Made by a program: the position numbers and the translations under genes. Under the pieces are notes generated by a model. The model was not told where the DNA came from and ran no database searches. It worked only from the letters and a program-made list of their open reading frames with translations. A DNA stretch of 64,000 nt from the NCBI GenBank assembly GCA_023846275.1, contig JAIUJO010000185.1, positions 388,229 through 452,228 on the forward strand. Direction: 5' to 3'. Positions within the stretch are counted from its first letter, which is position 1, and every line of letters begins with the position of its first letter. Shown here in pieces: positions 34,701-50,100 of this stretch. This DNA is from Vanilla planifolia (lineage: Eukaryota; Streptophyta; Magnoliopsida; Asparagales; Orchidaceae).

Positions 34701-37038
34701 GAATTATGTATAAATAATAATATATTATTTTTTTAATATATAATAGATATATATTAAGATAGAATCAAATAAATTAAAGCAATGTAATTACAAAATCAAA
34801 GCGATGTAAAGGTCACTTGAGAAAAGATTTACAGTTATAAAGTAATACAACCAAATAAAAAAATTTTTAAAAATTAGATAAATTATATGGCAAATTATAT
34901 TCTTTGATAATAACAAGATTGAGAGTAACGTCCACAATTACCAAATTAGCCTTAATTTAAATCTCTTACAAACCATGCAAAAATACTATAAAATGCAAAA
35001 TTTAAGAAATATGAAAATGAATATTTAATTTGGTGCAACTCATTATGATGTGTTTAATGACATTTGTTTTGTTTTGATAAGTCCACTCTTGGGATTACTA
35101 TGATGTAGTTAACTAAATAAATATAAATAAGAATTAAATATTATTCTAATATTAACTAAATGTATAATAAAGTTAGAATGAGAAAAATTGAGGTATTGTA
35201 TCATAACTACATCAAACAAATATAAAAGTTACATGAGAGGAGAATTAAAGCTACAAAGTAATATAACAAATGTAGAGAGAAAAATTTAAAAAATTAGGTA
35301 AATGTATAGGGAAGTTACATTCCAAGATGGAAACTAGATTATGTTTAACATCCTCAATCTTAAAATAAGGTGAAAAATGTCTCACAAGACTTGTGCATAA
35401 CATAAAAATAATTTTTTTAAAATATTAAAAATATATTACATTTAGTTTGGCAGGTGAACACTAGACTGATGATATTTGCTTTATCTCAAAGTGACCATTT
35501 CTTAAATACAAAAGTAATTAATTGTAATAATTACAAATTATTTTATCATTAGCAAAAAATAATTTATTGAATCCAAAATGACATAAATTAAAGAAAAGTA
35601 ATTTAACCATATCAAAATATGTAAAAGTCATACTAGACGAGAATAAGAGTTTCATAGAAATAAAGCGAAATAAAAGCAAACCATTTAAAGAAATGAGATA
35701 AATTTTATAAGATAGTTACATTTTCAGATATTAAGAAGATCGATTGTATTTTTTCATGTGGACAAGTAAATGTAAAATTATCTAGTAAAGCATGCTAAAA
35801 CATGAGAAAAGAAATCATTTAAAAAATATTTTATTAGATAACCTTGTTGGAAGAAGCCAAAAAAAGGTTTGTTTCATCATTTTTGGACCTTGATTAACAT
35901 TAAAATGAATCGCCAGACTAATTAAAAGATAAATAATAAATTACTATATAAATATTAATAGAAATATACAAAACTTAAGATGAGATAAATTCAAGAAATG
36001 TAAATATAACCACATAAAAGCAACATAAAATTCACACGAGAAGAGATTTAGAATACATAATCTAAATCAAAATGAAAATTTTTAATAAGTGAGATAAGCT
36101 ATATGTGAAAGTTGCATGCCAATGTTTTAAGAAGATCGATTACAATGTCCACGATAATATAATTTTGTATAAATTTAAATGCTTTAAAAAATGTTTTAAA
36201 ACCACAAAAATAAAATATTAAAAAATTATTAAAATGAACATTTAATTGACTCGAGACTATCAAGGTAAGTCAAGTGATTTGATTTTTTTTAATTGAGAAA
36301 TATTTGAAATTACAAAGACATTTTGAAATAGAAATAAGTTAATAATAATAAAATCTATTATTTTTATTTTATGTAAATATACAATAGAGCTAAAATTAGA
36401 TATAGTAAAGTAATGTACTATAACTAAATTGAGGTGATGGAAAGGTCATATAGAGGATAATTAAAGTATCATTGTATTATAAGAAAATCATAACAAACAC
36501 TATCAAGAAATGCAATAATTTCTATAGTAAAGTTGCATTAAAAAACACTAATGCGATCAGGTATAGCATATAAATCACCAAATCAGCTATGAATTTAAAT
36601 ACCTTTTAAATTTAATAAGAACCATAGAAAATAAATAATTTCAAAATATAAAAATAAATATTTAACAAGAGAGTGCTTGTCAAAATGGGACCAACATTAT
36701 GTTTTTCATATTGATCAATCATGTTAAGAATTACAACAAATTACTAAATTATATTAACAAAAAAAATTAAAATATATTATTATTTCAATATCAAGAAAAT
36801 ATTATTAAATCTTAAATGATAGAAAATAAATAAATATAGTACAAAAAAATTAAAGCAATGTAAAAGTCACACGAGAGGATAGTCAGACTTACAAAATAAT
36901 ATAAACAAATTAATGAAAAAAATTGAAAAAGAATAATAAATTACACAAAACAATTCCATATGAAAATACTAAGGAGTTTGATTAAAACTTTATAGAATAT
37001 TTAATCGCTTAAAAATAAAAATTTTGATGAAAATAACA

Positions 37039-37056
37039 TATATATATATATATATA
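37039..37056. repeat. Short AT microsatellite
   Basis: About nine TA units within a satellite monomer. Confidence 0.9.
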
Positions 37057-40000
37057 AGAGTTTTTAACTTGATACTGCTCCTTGTGGCATGTCCAATGAA
37101 TTTTGTTGTCTTGGTTGGACCTCTATTGGAATACTATAAATTATAAAACTAAACGGGCATAAATAATGATAAAATATTATTTTATAGTAATGGAAATATT
37201 TATTAAAGCCAAAATAAGATAAATTAGAAAAAGTAATAAATCTATGTCAATGAGTTGTAAAGGTTACACAATAGTAGATTTGGAGTAACATAGTAATATC
37301 ACAAAATGAGAGAAAAAAATTAATGAATGACATAAACTGAAATGAGAAGTTGTATTCTAAGATATTAAATAGGTCCAATGTATTTTTTCTAAAAGTCAAA
37401 TCAAGTACAAGTCAAATGGTCTAATTAAAAATACCTAAAAAATAAAGAAATGTAAAAAAGTATATTTGATTTCTTATAACTTATAAAGATGAGTCTAACG
37501 ATATTTTTTTTCTGTCTACCAGGCCTTGTTTTGAATTACTATAAATTTTAAGGGTAAACAAAAATAAATAAAAACATTTTGCAATTTTAGTATTAAGTAA
37601 CTACATATTATCATTAAAATCAGATAAATGGAAATAATATAATATGACTAATTCAAAGCATTGTTTAGATCAAGTGATAAGGGATGTAAAATAACATAAT
37701 GATATAAGGAAATTAATGTGAGAAATTTTATGAAAATGGTAAATATTGTGTAAGAAAGTTGCATTCCAAAATACCAAGATGATCGAAAGTATAATTCTCG
37801 ATCAGAATAAAAATTTCTTATAAACTAAAAAAATACTAAAATACAAAATATTTAGAAACGTTAAATGAATATTTAATTTGTTATGCTCATTAAGATAACT
37901 GTAATGACGTTTTTCTATGGTTTGAATTGGTACAAAATAACAAAATAAAAAATAACTAATTAAGAGTACATTATCATTTCAATATTAAATAATTTGTAAT
38001 AAGTTTAAATGACATAAATTAAAGCATTGGAATAAAAAAAATCAAAACAATGTATTGGTCACATGAGACAAGGAATAGAGTAACATAGCAATGTCGCCAA
38101 ATAAAGAGAAAACATTTAAGGAAATGAAGTAAAACTTGTAAGAAACATGAATTCAAAGATACTAAGAAGATTAAGTATAGTATACTCAGTCATCATATTA
38201 GCAATTAAAAAAATTGGCTCATAAAAAATGTAAAAATTATAGATGATAAAAATATTTAAAAATTGTAAAATTTAAGTTTTATTTGGATAGAGGATTTTAA
38301 ATGAGAAAGCCAACATTTTGTTTTGCTTACGTTGAACCTCATTTTGAATTGCTTGGAATACAAAATAATTAGGAATAAAGAAATAATGCATTATTTCAAT
38401 AATAAGAAAATTTATATTTTAGATAAAATAAGATAAAGTAAAATAATATAATATAACAAAATTAACATACATAGAAGTCACACAAGAATAAGATTTTACT
38501 TTCATAAAAATATAAGAAAATTAAAGAAGGAAATGTATAGAGAGAAGTTAAATTGACTGTTTGCATTAGAACATTAAAAAATAGATTAAATGCCATATCA
38601 TTGATAATCACATATTGTACAAATTAAAATATCTCATAAAGTGTAGAATAAACCTTAAAAAATGTTAAAATATGAAAATGAATATTAAATTTGATAAAAC
38701 GTATTGGCATGACTCCCTTAGGGTTTCTTTAGGCTCTAGTAGACCATATTTTGAATTGCTAAAAATTACCAAAGCAATTGAGCATAAACACTAATCAATT
38801 GTTATTTTAATCATATGCAGATACAAAATAAAGTAAATATGACATAAAATTGAAGCAATATATTATAATTGAATAAAAGGGATGGAAATGTCACACAAGA
38901 AGGGATTTAGCGATACATAAAATAAATTAAATTAAAAATTTTGAAGCAATGATTAAAATTGTATTTCAAGATTTTTTGATGGCGTGTAACTTCTATAATG
39001 TTAAGATCAAGTATGAATCAAAACATCACATAAAGATTGCTAAAAATATAAAATGAAATATTTAAAAATATAAAAAAAATATTTAGTTAGATAGAACTCA
39101 TCAAAATAAGCTTGATGGCTTCTGTTTGTTTTATATCAAATGGCATTAGGAATCACTGTAATTCAACAAAGTAGAAAAACATAAATAAAAAGAATGTTAT
39201 TTTAATTTTAAATGAATAAATAATAAAGAAAAAATTTTATAAATTGAAGTATTGTAATATAACGAAATTGAGGTAATGTAAAGGTCAAAAGTGAGATGAT
39301 TAAAAGTTACATAGAAATATAATCAAATAAAAAAAAATTTGAAGAGATAAGGCAAATTATATGCAAAAGTTAAATTCCAAGAGAATAAAGTTACATTGCA
39401 TAACTTTCTAGATTATGATTTTAGGTACAAAACAAAATGTCTCATATAATCATGATAAAGCACATCTAGATGAGTTTAATCATGCTGGTCTCAGCTCAAT
39501 CAGACGTAGCTTGAAATTATTAGAAAATAAAACATTACGTTAACATAAATAATAAAAACTCTAACTTTTATGTTAAGGTAATATATATTAATATTGAAAT
39601 GATATGAATTGAAGCAAAGTAGTAAAACCTATTCAATACAATGTAAAGTTTACATGATGGTAGATTTATTGTCAAATAGTAAAATAAACAAATTGTTGAA
39701 AAACGTTCAAGAAATAAGATAACTTTTAGGGGAAAGTTGCACCCAAAAATATCGTGCAGATCAAGCACAATATCCTATATCTAGAAATGAGGTGCAAATC
39801 ATGATGTTCTCTAAAGCATGCCAAAATAATAGAAAATATAAAATTTAAAAAATACAAAAAAATATATTAAATTTGTTATAGCTTATTGAGATAACTTCAA
39901 TGACATTTCTTTCATGTCCGTTGAAGCCCATTTAAAATTCCTACGAATTACAAAGTATATAAAAAAATAAACATATTAATTTTTTAATATTAGGTAGAAA

Positions 40001-43000
40001 TATATTAAATTAAAATAATTTAAATTGAAGTAATATACCATAATTAATTAATGAGTTATCAATATCACATAATAAAAGATTGAGTTATCCAATAAAAAAT
40101 CCAAATCAAAGTGAAAACTCTGAACAAATGATATAAATTTTGTAGAAATATTGAATTCCAAGACACTAAAAGAAATCAAGAGTAACACCTTCAATCAACA
40201 AATTAGTTTTGAAATTAAAAACTCTCATAAAAAATGAATAGAACATTCGGAAACATATTTAAAAAAATATTAAAATAAATTTTTAATTAGAAACAACTCA
40301 CTATGATGAGTCTAATAATGTTTATTTTTACTAAGCCTCATTTGGAATTATTAAGAATTATTAAATTAAGCATAAATAAGTATAAATTACGAATTTGAAC
40401 TTAAGAAAATGTAAAATAAAATTGAAATGACATAAATTGAAGGAATATAATAAATGAGACCAAAGCAATGGTAATATTAGATGGTAGAAAATTAGAGTAA
40501 AATAATCTAAGGAATCAATTTGAAGAATTGAGGTTAACTATTTAAGAAATATCTCGTCAAACATATTAAAACCATATAAAACAAAAATTTTAATATAAAA
40601 AATTTAATTTTTAATTTGATAGAACAAGTCCATACGAGCATAACGACATTTTTTAATCTCCATTGAACCTTCTTTAGAAATACATGAATTACAAAGAAAA
40701 TTAAGCACGATTAATAATAAATTATTATTTATATTTTAAGTAAATGTATTAAAGATGAAATAATTAAAGTTGAAATAATCTAATATAACCAAATCACAGT
40801 ATCTTAATGTCAGACAATAGCAGAACTAGAGGTTCATAGAACTATAACCAAGTTAAAGTGATGAATTTGAAGAATTGAGATAAATTATGTAGAAGAGATG
40901 CAATCCAACATATTAAAGAGATCAATTATAATATTTTTAAGATTATTGAAAAAAAAATATTATGATCAATGTAAAAATGAATTTTTAAGATGATATAACT
41001 CATCAAGTCAAGTCAAATGACATTTATTTTTTCTAAAAAAATTGTCAGCAATTAAAAATGTAGTTAACCCTAAATAAAAAAAATGTTATTTTAATAATAA
41101 AAAAATATATATTAAAGATAAAATAAGATAAATTGATTCAATGTAATATGACCAATTAAAAGGATGCAAAGGCCATAAAAGAAGAGATTGGGAGTTTAAT
41201 TAACCAAATAAAAAACTTTTAAAAAATAAGAAAATTTTTATGAGAAAGTTGTGTTCGAAGATACTAAGATAATTGAGCATTTTGCTGTCAAACAAAATGT
41301 CAAAAAGTATGCCAAAACCATAAAAAATTTAATATACCAAAATATTTAAAAACATTAATCAGATAGATCTTATCATGATAAGTTCTATGAAATTTTTGTT
41401 GTCTTGGTCAAAACTCACTTGAAATTACATCAAATTTCCAATTCAATGCGATGTAATGGTCATGTAATAATTGATTTCAAGTTATATAGTGATATACCAA
41501 ATTAAAGAAAACAATTGAAAAACTTACATAAGCTATAGATGAAAGTTGTGTTTCAACATATAAAGTATTTTGAGCACAAAATAGTTGATTATTTAATTAG
41601 GTACAAATTAGAACTTCACATAAAAAATCTTTCAACCTTAAATTTTTTTAAACTTAAAAAAGAATATTTAATTTAGAAAAGCTTATTTAGATTAGTCCAA
41701 TGACATTTGTTTCATCCCTTTCAATCCTTAATTTGAAATACTTGGAATTGAAGAGTTCAATAGTCATTAATAAAAACAAATTATTATTTTTATATTAATT
41801 ATAATTAAATTAATAAAAAAGAAGATAAATGAAAGCAATGTCATATAATCAAATCAAAGCAATGTAATAGCCACACAAGAGAACAATTTGACTTTCATAA
41901 AAATATAATCAAATGAAACAAAAAGATTTGAATATTGAGATAAATGGTATGAGAAAAAAGAAGACAATCACATTAAGAAGGACTAGTTTACTATCCTCAA
42001 CCTTAATATAGGTACAAATAAAAGGCATAATTAAAAAAAATTAAAAACCCTAAAATTAAATAACTTAAAAATTTAAAAAAATATTAAATAAATTATAGCT
42101 CATGAAAATGAGTCCATTGTTTTTTATTTCATAGCTATTTGATCATTTTGAATTATTGAGAATTGCTAAAGAAAAAAAGCAAAATTAATAATAATCTATT
42201 CATTTTGTATTTAATAAATAATTAAGAAAATTGAAATGAGATAAACAAGGGCAATGTAGTAGAATAATAGGAATGCATTTTGAAGGTCATAGGAGAGGAA
42301 ATTTAGAGTTTCATCGTACTAAAACTAAATCAAAGAGAAATCTTTCAAGAGAGATAAAATTTATAATAAAGATGCGTGAAAGATATTATGAAGATTGACT
42401 ACAAACTCCTTGAAAATCAAACAAGGTATAAATTAAAATAACTTATAAAATATGCTTAAGCCATAAAAAATATTTAAAAAAGAAAATAAATATTTAAATT
42501 AATAAAGCTCATTGCGATTAGTCTACTAAAGTTTATTTCATGTTGATCAAACAAAATTTAAAATTACAACAAATTACTAGAATGCATATGCCTAAATAAC
42601 AATAAAATTTACTATGTTTTAATAAAAAATATATTGAATCTGAAATAAGATAAATAGATGTGATTTAATGAAGCCTAATAATATCGAAGCAAAATATTTG
42701 AAAAATTAGATATATTGAATGGGAAAGTTGCACTACAAAATAATAAGAAGGTCAAGTGTCGTCCTTGGTTGTCAAATATGCAAGGTGTCATAAATTTTCA
42801 TAAACAAGGCCAAAACAAAGGAAAATTAAAAAAAATTAAAAAAATATAAAAAAGATGACTCAATTAGAAAGTCCTCATAAACGCAAGTCTAATGACATTT
42901 ATTTCTTTGTGATCAAATCAAGTTTGTGTTTAAACTATTACAAAAGTAAATAACAACAAATAAGAAAAAATTATCATTTTAAAATTAAGCAAATATATAA

Positions 43001-44165
43001 TGAAATAGAAGTATGAGAAATTGAGGCATATAATATAATGAAATTAAAGCAATATAATGAAATACATTCAATTACCAAAAAAATTACAAAATTAAATTAT
43101 TTTAAAATATTAAAGCTAAAAATCACACTAAAGAAGAATTAGTGTTTCATAGAAAAATAACTTAATTGAAGTGAATGATTTTAAAAAAGATAAGTTTTAT
43201 GGAAAAGATGCATTCTGAGATAATGAGGACATCTAGTGAAACATCCTTGATTATAAATTAAAGCATAAATCTAAATCACTCATAAACCATTGAAATCCTT
43301 AAAAATATAAATTAAAAAATATAAAAAATGAAATTTTGTATAATAGAGCTTGTTCATGAAAGTCAAACATTATTTCTTTCATCTCTATTAGATCTCATTT
43401 AGAATTACTATAGATTAATAAAATTTAAAAAATGAAATGATAATAAAATATTATTTTACTATTAATATATATTTAAGATGAATTTTGATAAATTCAAGAA
43501 AAATAATAAGACAAAATTAGTGCAATGTAAAGGTTCCTAGATCTTAAATTTTGAGTTATATAGTAAAATAACCAAATTAAAGAGAACCATAAGAAAATCA
43601 GTTAAATTTTATGTAAAAGTTTTTTGAGAGGATACTATGAAGATCAAGTCCAATAACGTCGATCGTCAAATAATTTATGAGTTAAAATATCTCATTGTGT
43701 GACCAAACCATCAAACATAAAAATAAAAAAAATATTTATTTGGATAGAACTCAATGACATGAGACAACAATATTTGTTTTGCCTTAATGAGAAGTTATCT
43801 ATAAATAGTGCCAATTAACTAATAAAAGAAGCAAATAAAAATATGAAATTATTGTTTTATAATTAACAAAATATAAATAAATATTGAAATAATGTAAATT
43901 GAAGTAATTTATTAATTATTTTTCATAGTATTATAACCAAATCAAAGAAAAAGACTTGAAGAAATGCAATAAATTGTATGGGAAATCTATATTCAAAGTT
44001 ACTGAGGAATCTTAGTGTATCGATGTCAATAATTAAATACGGTATGAATAAAAATGACTTATAAAGTAAGCTAAAACCCAAGGAAATAAAATATTCTAAA
44101 ACATAATAATGAATATTTTATTTGTTATAGCTTGTCAAGGTGAGTCGAAAGAAATTTTTTTCAAA

Positions 44166-47100
44166 TAATTTAGAGCTCATTTAGGTAAATGAAACAAATA
44201 TCATTTGACGCATGTTGATGAACCCTATCATATTGAATATTTCTTTTCTGAGGTGTTATCACACTTTACATGACATTTAGATTTGTTTATTTGTTGACAA
44301 TAAGGGATGATACACTCTATCTTCATGGTATCTTGGAATGATACCTTTTCATATAATTCATCTTATTTTTTAAATGTTTTTCCTTTGTTTGGTTATCATA
44401 AGATATAACTCTTAATCTTTACTCATTAAAACTATACATTTCTTTCATTTTGTTATTTTATATTACTTTAACTTATCTTATTTTCATTTTGTTATATATT
44501 TATTTAATTTTGAAATAATAATTTATTATTACTTATATTTATTTTCTTGGGTAATTCACAATAATTCCAATGGAGAATCATTCGGATAAAACAATTTCTC
44601 AAAGCTTGTCATGTTGAGCTTTATCAAACTAAAAATTCCCTTTTATATTTTGAGATATTTTTACTATTAGTTCTACATTATTTAAGATTCATTGTGATTT
44701 GTACATAAGTTATTGGTCAAGCATGAGGTAGGCTATCTCTTTTGTGTCTTGGAATGAAACATTCCAATATAACTTATATGTTTTCTTAAACTTTTTTAAT
44801 TTGATTTGGTTATTTTATTTTAAAATGCAAAATTTCTTATTATGTCACCTTTACATCTCTTTGACTTTTTTATATTAGCTTAGTTTACCTCATTGCAGCT
44901 TCAATATTGTTTTAAATTATATTAAAATATTAATAATATAATTTACTTTTATTTAATTTTAGAATTCTTTATAATAGCAAACAAAACTTAATCGATATGA
45001 AGCGTACATCATTGGACCGATCTCAATGAGCTATATATAATTAAATATTGATTTTAAAATTTTAAAAACATTTTTGATGTTTCTTGTCTCCAACTCCTTA
45101 CTATCATTAAATGGATCTTTTCTTTAGAAATTACTTGATTTGTTCAAAGTTTTTGCTTTGAATTGGGCATTTTACCATGTAATTTGAAGTTCTCTTATCG
45201 TGACTTTCACTTCGTTTTTATTTGGTTATATTAAATTTATTTAATTTATCACATTTTAGAATTATTATATATTAATTTACTATTACGTTGATAACTAAAA
45301 TCTATTTATAAAAATTCAAACTTGTATTTTGTAGTAATTTCAAACAATGTTCCATTGAGACAAAACAAACTTCTTTTGAATAGTCACAACGAGCTCTACC
45401 CAATGTAATATTAATTTATTAAATATTTCATTTTCTAAGACATTTTCTATATTTTTAAGATATTTTTACCTAATTTGATAATCTAAGATATTATATTTAA
45501 TCTCCATAGTATCTTCGATCAGAACTTTCTAAGGTAGTTCATAAAATTTCTTCAAAATTTTCACTTGGATTAGATTACATTACTTTAAAACTGTAATTCT
45601 TCACTCTTTAAACCTTTATATTGGTTTGATTTAATTATATAATAAATTTTTAATTTATCATATTTTAGTTTTAATATATATTTACTAAAGTTATAAAAAT
45701 TAATTTTTTATTATTTATGGTTATATGCAATTCTAATTCATTATAATTTCCAAAAAGGTTTACTTGTGGCAAAAACACGTCATTTGATGCTTATTGATGA
45801 GATCCATCAAATAAAATATTTTTTATATTTTGTAAATTTGTTTAGGGTTTTGGCATGTTTGGTAAGCCATTTTTATTCGTATTTCTAATGATCTTACACT
45901 GGATCTCACAAGTATGTTGGAATTCAAAATTTTACAATAATTTATCTTATTTCTTGAAATATTTCTCTTTTATCTAGATATATTTCTATCATGGTCTACA
46001 TCTCCCCTTGAGTGGCCTTCATAGTGCTACAATTTTGTTAAAATAAAATAATAATTATTTCTATCTTTTATTTGCTTATTTTACATAAATTTATTCCATC
46101 TTAGACATAATATGAACATTTGTAATAATAAAAAATAAGTTTATTACTATTTAAGCTTAATCTTTTTATTCCTTATAATTCCAAATATCTTTAGATTTGT
46201 CTATACAAACTCTATCCAATTAAATCATAAATTTAATATTTTTTTAAAAATTTTAATCTCTAAGGTTAAAATGGGCTATGAGACATTCTCATTTAGAATA
46301 TATTTACTTAAAAAGATAATAAATTTTTATAGTTTGGATTATTTACTTTGAAAATTTTGAGTATTACCATACCACATATAATCGAGACAAAACAAATAAT
46401 ATTGGACACAACTTAATGGGTTTTATCCAATAAAATATTCATTTCAATATTCTTAAATAATTTTCTTTCTAGGGTTTTTGCAAGCTTTATGAGGTATTTT
46501 TATTTGCACCTAGTTCAGTAATCCACAATGTTTCGCTTGGTCTCCTTAGTATGAAAGAATGTAACTTTCCTATACGATTTATCTCATTTACACATATTTT
46601 TTGCCTTACTTTGGTTTTATTAATAAGAATCTATAATTCTCATCCCATTTGAATTTAATAATATTTTCATTTTTTTCTATTAAATTCCTTCAATGTATCA
46701 TAATCTAGCTTTATTATATGTTTACTAAATATTAAAATAAAAAATTATTATTATTTTTTACTTATTTAAATTAATATTTAATTGTAATTCAAATTGAGGT
46801 TGGATCGAAAAAAAATAAACTTCATTTGACTCATCTCAATGAGCACTATCCAATTAAATATTATATTTTATAATTTAAAAACAAATTAGTGATTTTTATA
46901 TATTTTGTGAGATATTTTGACTATTACCTATATGTTGATTGAGGATGTTACTCTCAATCACTTTGTTGTTTTAGAATGCAACTTTTTCTATCAAGTAACC
47001 TTTACATCAGTTTCAATTTGTTGGACCAAATGTTTTTAATTTAACTTATTGTAGCTTTATTATATACATATTTAATATTAAAATAATAGTTTGTAATTGT

Positions 47101-50100
47101 TATTTAAATTGGGAATTCGTAGTTATTAAAAAAAAGGGTTGTATCAAATTGAAATAATCACTACTAAATCTATCTTGATTTGCTTCATATATTTGAATAA
47201 TCTTTTCTAAACATTTAAAATTATTAAATTTTCTAGTGCTTTAGCATTCTTTACATGATATCTTTAGTCATAATTCATTTGATAATCAAGGATGTTACAC
47301 CCAATCTTATAAGTATTTTAGAATGCAAATTTTCACACACAATTTATCCTATTTATTAAAAATTTTCATTTTGATTTTGTGATATTTCTATGAAAATCAT
47401 AACCTCTAATCAGGGGGCATTTGCATCACTATGATTTAAATATAATGCATTACATCAAATTATCACATTTTCCATTAAATATATCTTTGCTAAATATTAA
47501 AATAATAAATGTTTCTATATTTATTCTAATTTAATTTGATAATTTTAGTAATTCCAAAAAATGTTCAATTGAGATGACATAAATGTTATTAGACTCACCT
47601 CATTGAGCTCCAATAAATTTAATGCTTTTTTTAATATTTTTTAAATTTTTTAATCATTTAAAATGCTTTATATGTCATTTAGTTTCATAGCTATTTTTTT
47701 TTGGATAATGCACAAATTTTTCTTAGTTTCTTTGAATGCAATTTCCTCATATATTTTATCTTATTTGATCAAGTGTTTTGTTTTAATTTTGTTGGGTTTA
47801 ATTATAGTCTAATTTTTCTTATCTTGATGCCTTTACATCACTTTGGTGTGGTGGTCTCATATTGTTTTAATTTCTCTTATTTTATATTTATCATCTATTT
47901 TCTTAACTTTAAAATAAACTTTTTTTAATTATTTTAAGTTATTTATTTTAGTAATTCATAACAATTTGAAAAGAGGGCTAAGAGAGCTAAAAAAATTATC
48001 AAAGCCATCTTGAAGAGCATTACAATAAAACTCTTTATAATCTTAGTTTACAACTTCCCCACACAATTTATCTAATTTATTAAATTTAATTTTTTTTTAG
48101 ATATATTACTGTCTAACTTTAAATCTTCTCTTCTATGACATTTGCATTGTATTGATTTTGTTGTATTAAATTGCTTCAATTTATCTTATTTTAGGTTAAA
48201 TATACTTTTGCTTGATTTTAAAATAATAATTTATTATTCTCTGTTCTTATTTACTTTGCTAACTCATAGTAATTTTTAAAGAGATCAAATCAAAGAAAAT
48301 AATCATTGTTCGAGTTATCTAATTGAGTCATATCTAATTTAATATTCATTTATATGCTTTTAAGTTATTTTGTTAGACTTTTAGCATATTTAATGAGAAA
48401 TTTTGACTTGTACTAGATTTTATGATTAAGGATGTTATAAGTAGTAACTTTATTATCTTAAAAAATGACTTTGTCATATTATATAGGTAACTTTTCAAAT
48501 TTATTACTTCAGATTAGTTATATTACTATGTAATTTTAATATACTCCCATTAGACATTTACATCAATTTCATTTTGTTATATTACATTATTCAATTTATT
48601 TTGTTTCAACTTTAAAAAATAATTACATGAAATTAATGTAATAATTTATTATTATTTATGTTTATTTAGTTTGGAAATTTATAACAATTCAAAATGTTTT
48701 CTAAACGAGTTGAAAAGAACATAATTGGAGATGGGAACTATTTAATGAAAAAACTTTTTTAATATTTATTAATTTTTAATTTTCTGTAGTTTTTACATAC
48801 ATTGCAAGATATTTTGTATTGTACTCAATTTTATGATCGAGGATGTTACAATCAATGTCTCTATAACTTCAAATGCAACTTTTTAGTATAAGTAATACGA
48901 ACTTTTAATTTTGATTTTTTGTGTTATTATTTATCCTTTAATTACCCCTTCCCTTACCTTTTCATTACTTTGTTTTTTTTTGTTAATTCACTTTTATTTA
49001 TCATATTCTATCTTTAATGCATATATACTTAATATTTTTCTTATTTATTTTTGTAATTAATTATAATTGCAAATGAGATTAGGTCGAGCTAAACAAACTT
49101 TGTTGCATTAATCTTGATGAGCTCCATTAAAAACATATTTTAATTTTTTAAACAGTTTATTTTCTATAATTTTAGAATTCATTTTAGACTTTTAGATTCA
49201 TAAATCTTTTTATAATCAAGGATGTCAGAGTAAGGCTCCTTAATATCTTGTATTGCAAACTTCCTTGTACAATATATCTTATTTGTTAAAATATTTTGCT
49301 TTCATTTTGTTATATTATTATGAAACACTAATTTCTCTCCAGTGTAATTTTTATATCACTTTCAATTTGTTATATTATATTTCTTAAATTTATCTTAATT
49401 AAAATTTAATATATATTTACTTAATAGTAAAATAGTAAGTTAACATTATTTCTTGCTTTTCTCTTTTGTATTTTGTAGAAGTTTTGATCATGGTCTGATA
49501 GAGAAACAAAAGGCATTGGACTCAACTTGGTAAGCTTTATCTAATAAAATTTTCAATTCTATATTTTATTTTTTTAATTTTTTAGGTAGGCTTTACAAAA
49601 AAAATATTATTAATGCCATATTTAATGATCTGAGATGTTGCACTCAATGTAATTAGGTTCTTTGAATGCAACATTTTAAAAAAAGTTGTCTCATTTCTTC
49701 AAATTTATCATAGTTATTTTGTAATGTTAGTATGTAACTTAAAATCTCCTGTTGATTTGCCACTAACGTCCTTTGACTTGGTAAGATTACATTAGCTTAA
49801 TTTATGTCATTTCAATTTTAATAATATTTTTTAAAAATAGAAATAATAAATAGTTAATTTGCAAGCATTATTACTTTGGTAATTCTTAGTTACTCCAAAT
49901 TTATAAACATTCATTTATAAATTTTTAAATATTTCATTTCTTGGATTTAAAATATTGTGAGAAATATTTTGACTTTTACCTGATTTGGCAATCTCCAACA
50001 TTACACTCAATCTCCTTATTATACAGGAATGTAACTTTCCTACATAATTTATCTCTTTTAGTCAATGTTTTTGCTTTGATTTGTTTGTATTACTATGAAA

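Larger units (their letters stand above)
20995..44165 (+). repeat. Satellite block F1: ~410-bp monomer, forward orientation
   Basis: This is a long array of strongly diverged monomers. Successive copies of the anchor box (TGCATTCCAAGATACTAAG-like) fall near 21391, 22071, 22451, 22857, 23361, 23760, 24187, 24518, 24937, 25351, 25733, 26229, 26637, 27050, 27466, 27874 and 28296. Most spacings are 380-430 bp. Box order after the anchor: GTAACATCCTTGATCATCAA; AATGTCTCATAAAGCATG; AAAATAAAATATTTAAAAA; TTTAATTGGATAGAGCTCAT; GAGATGAGTCCAATGACATT; TTGTTTCATCTCGATCAAAC; GGAATTACTATGAATTACCA; AATAATAAATTATTATTTTA; TTAAGTAAATATATATTAAA; GAGATAAATTGAAGCAATGT; AATATAACCAAATCAAAG; GATGTAAAGGTCACATGAGA; GGAGATTTAGAGTTACATAG; a second AATATAACCAAATCAAAG; TTTGAAGAAATGAGATAAAT. 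Short and long spacings mark deleted or expanded monomers. The small frames in it are monomer frames, not genes. Confidence 0.95.
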
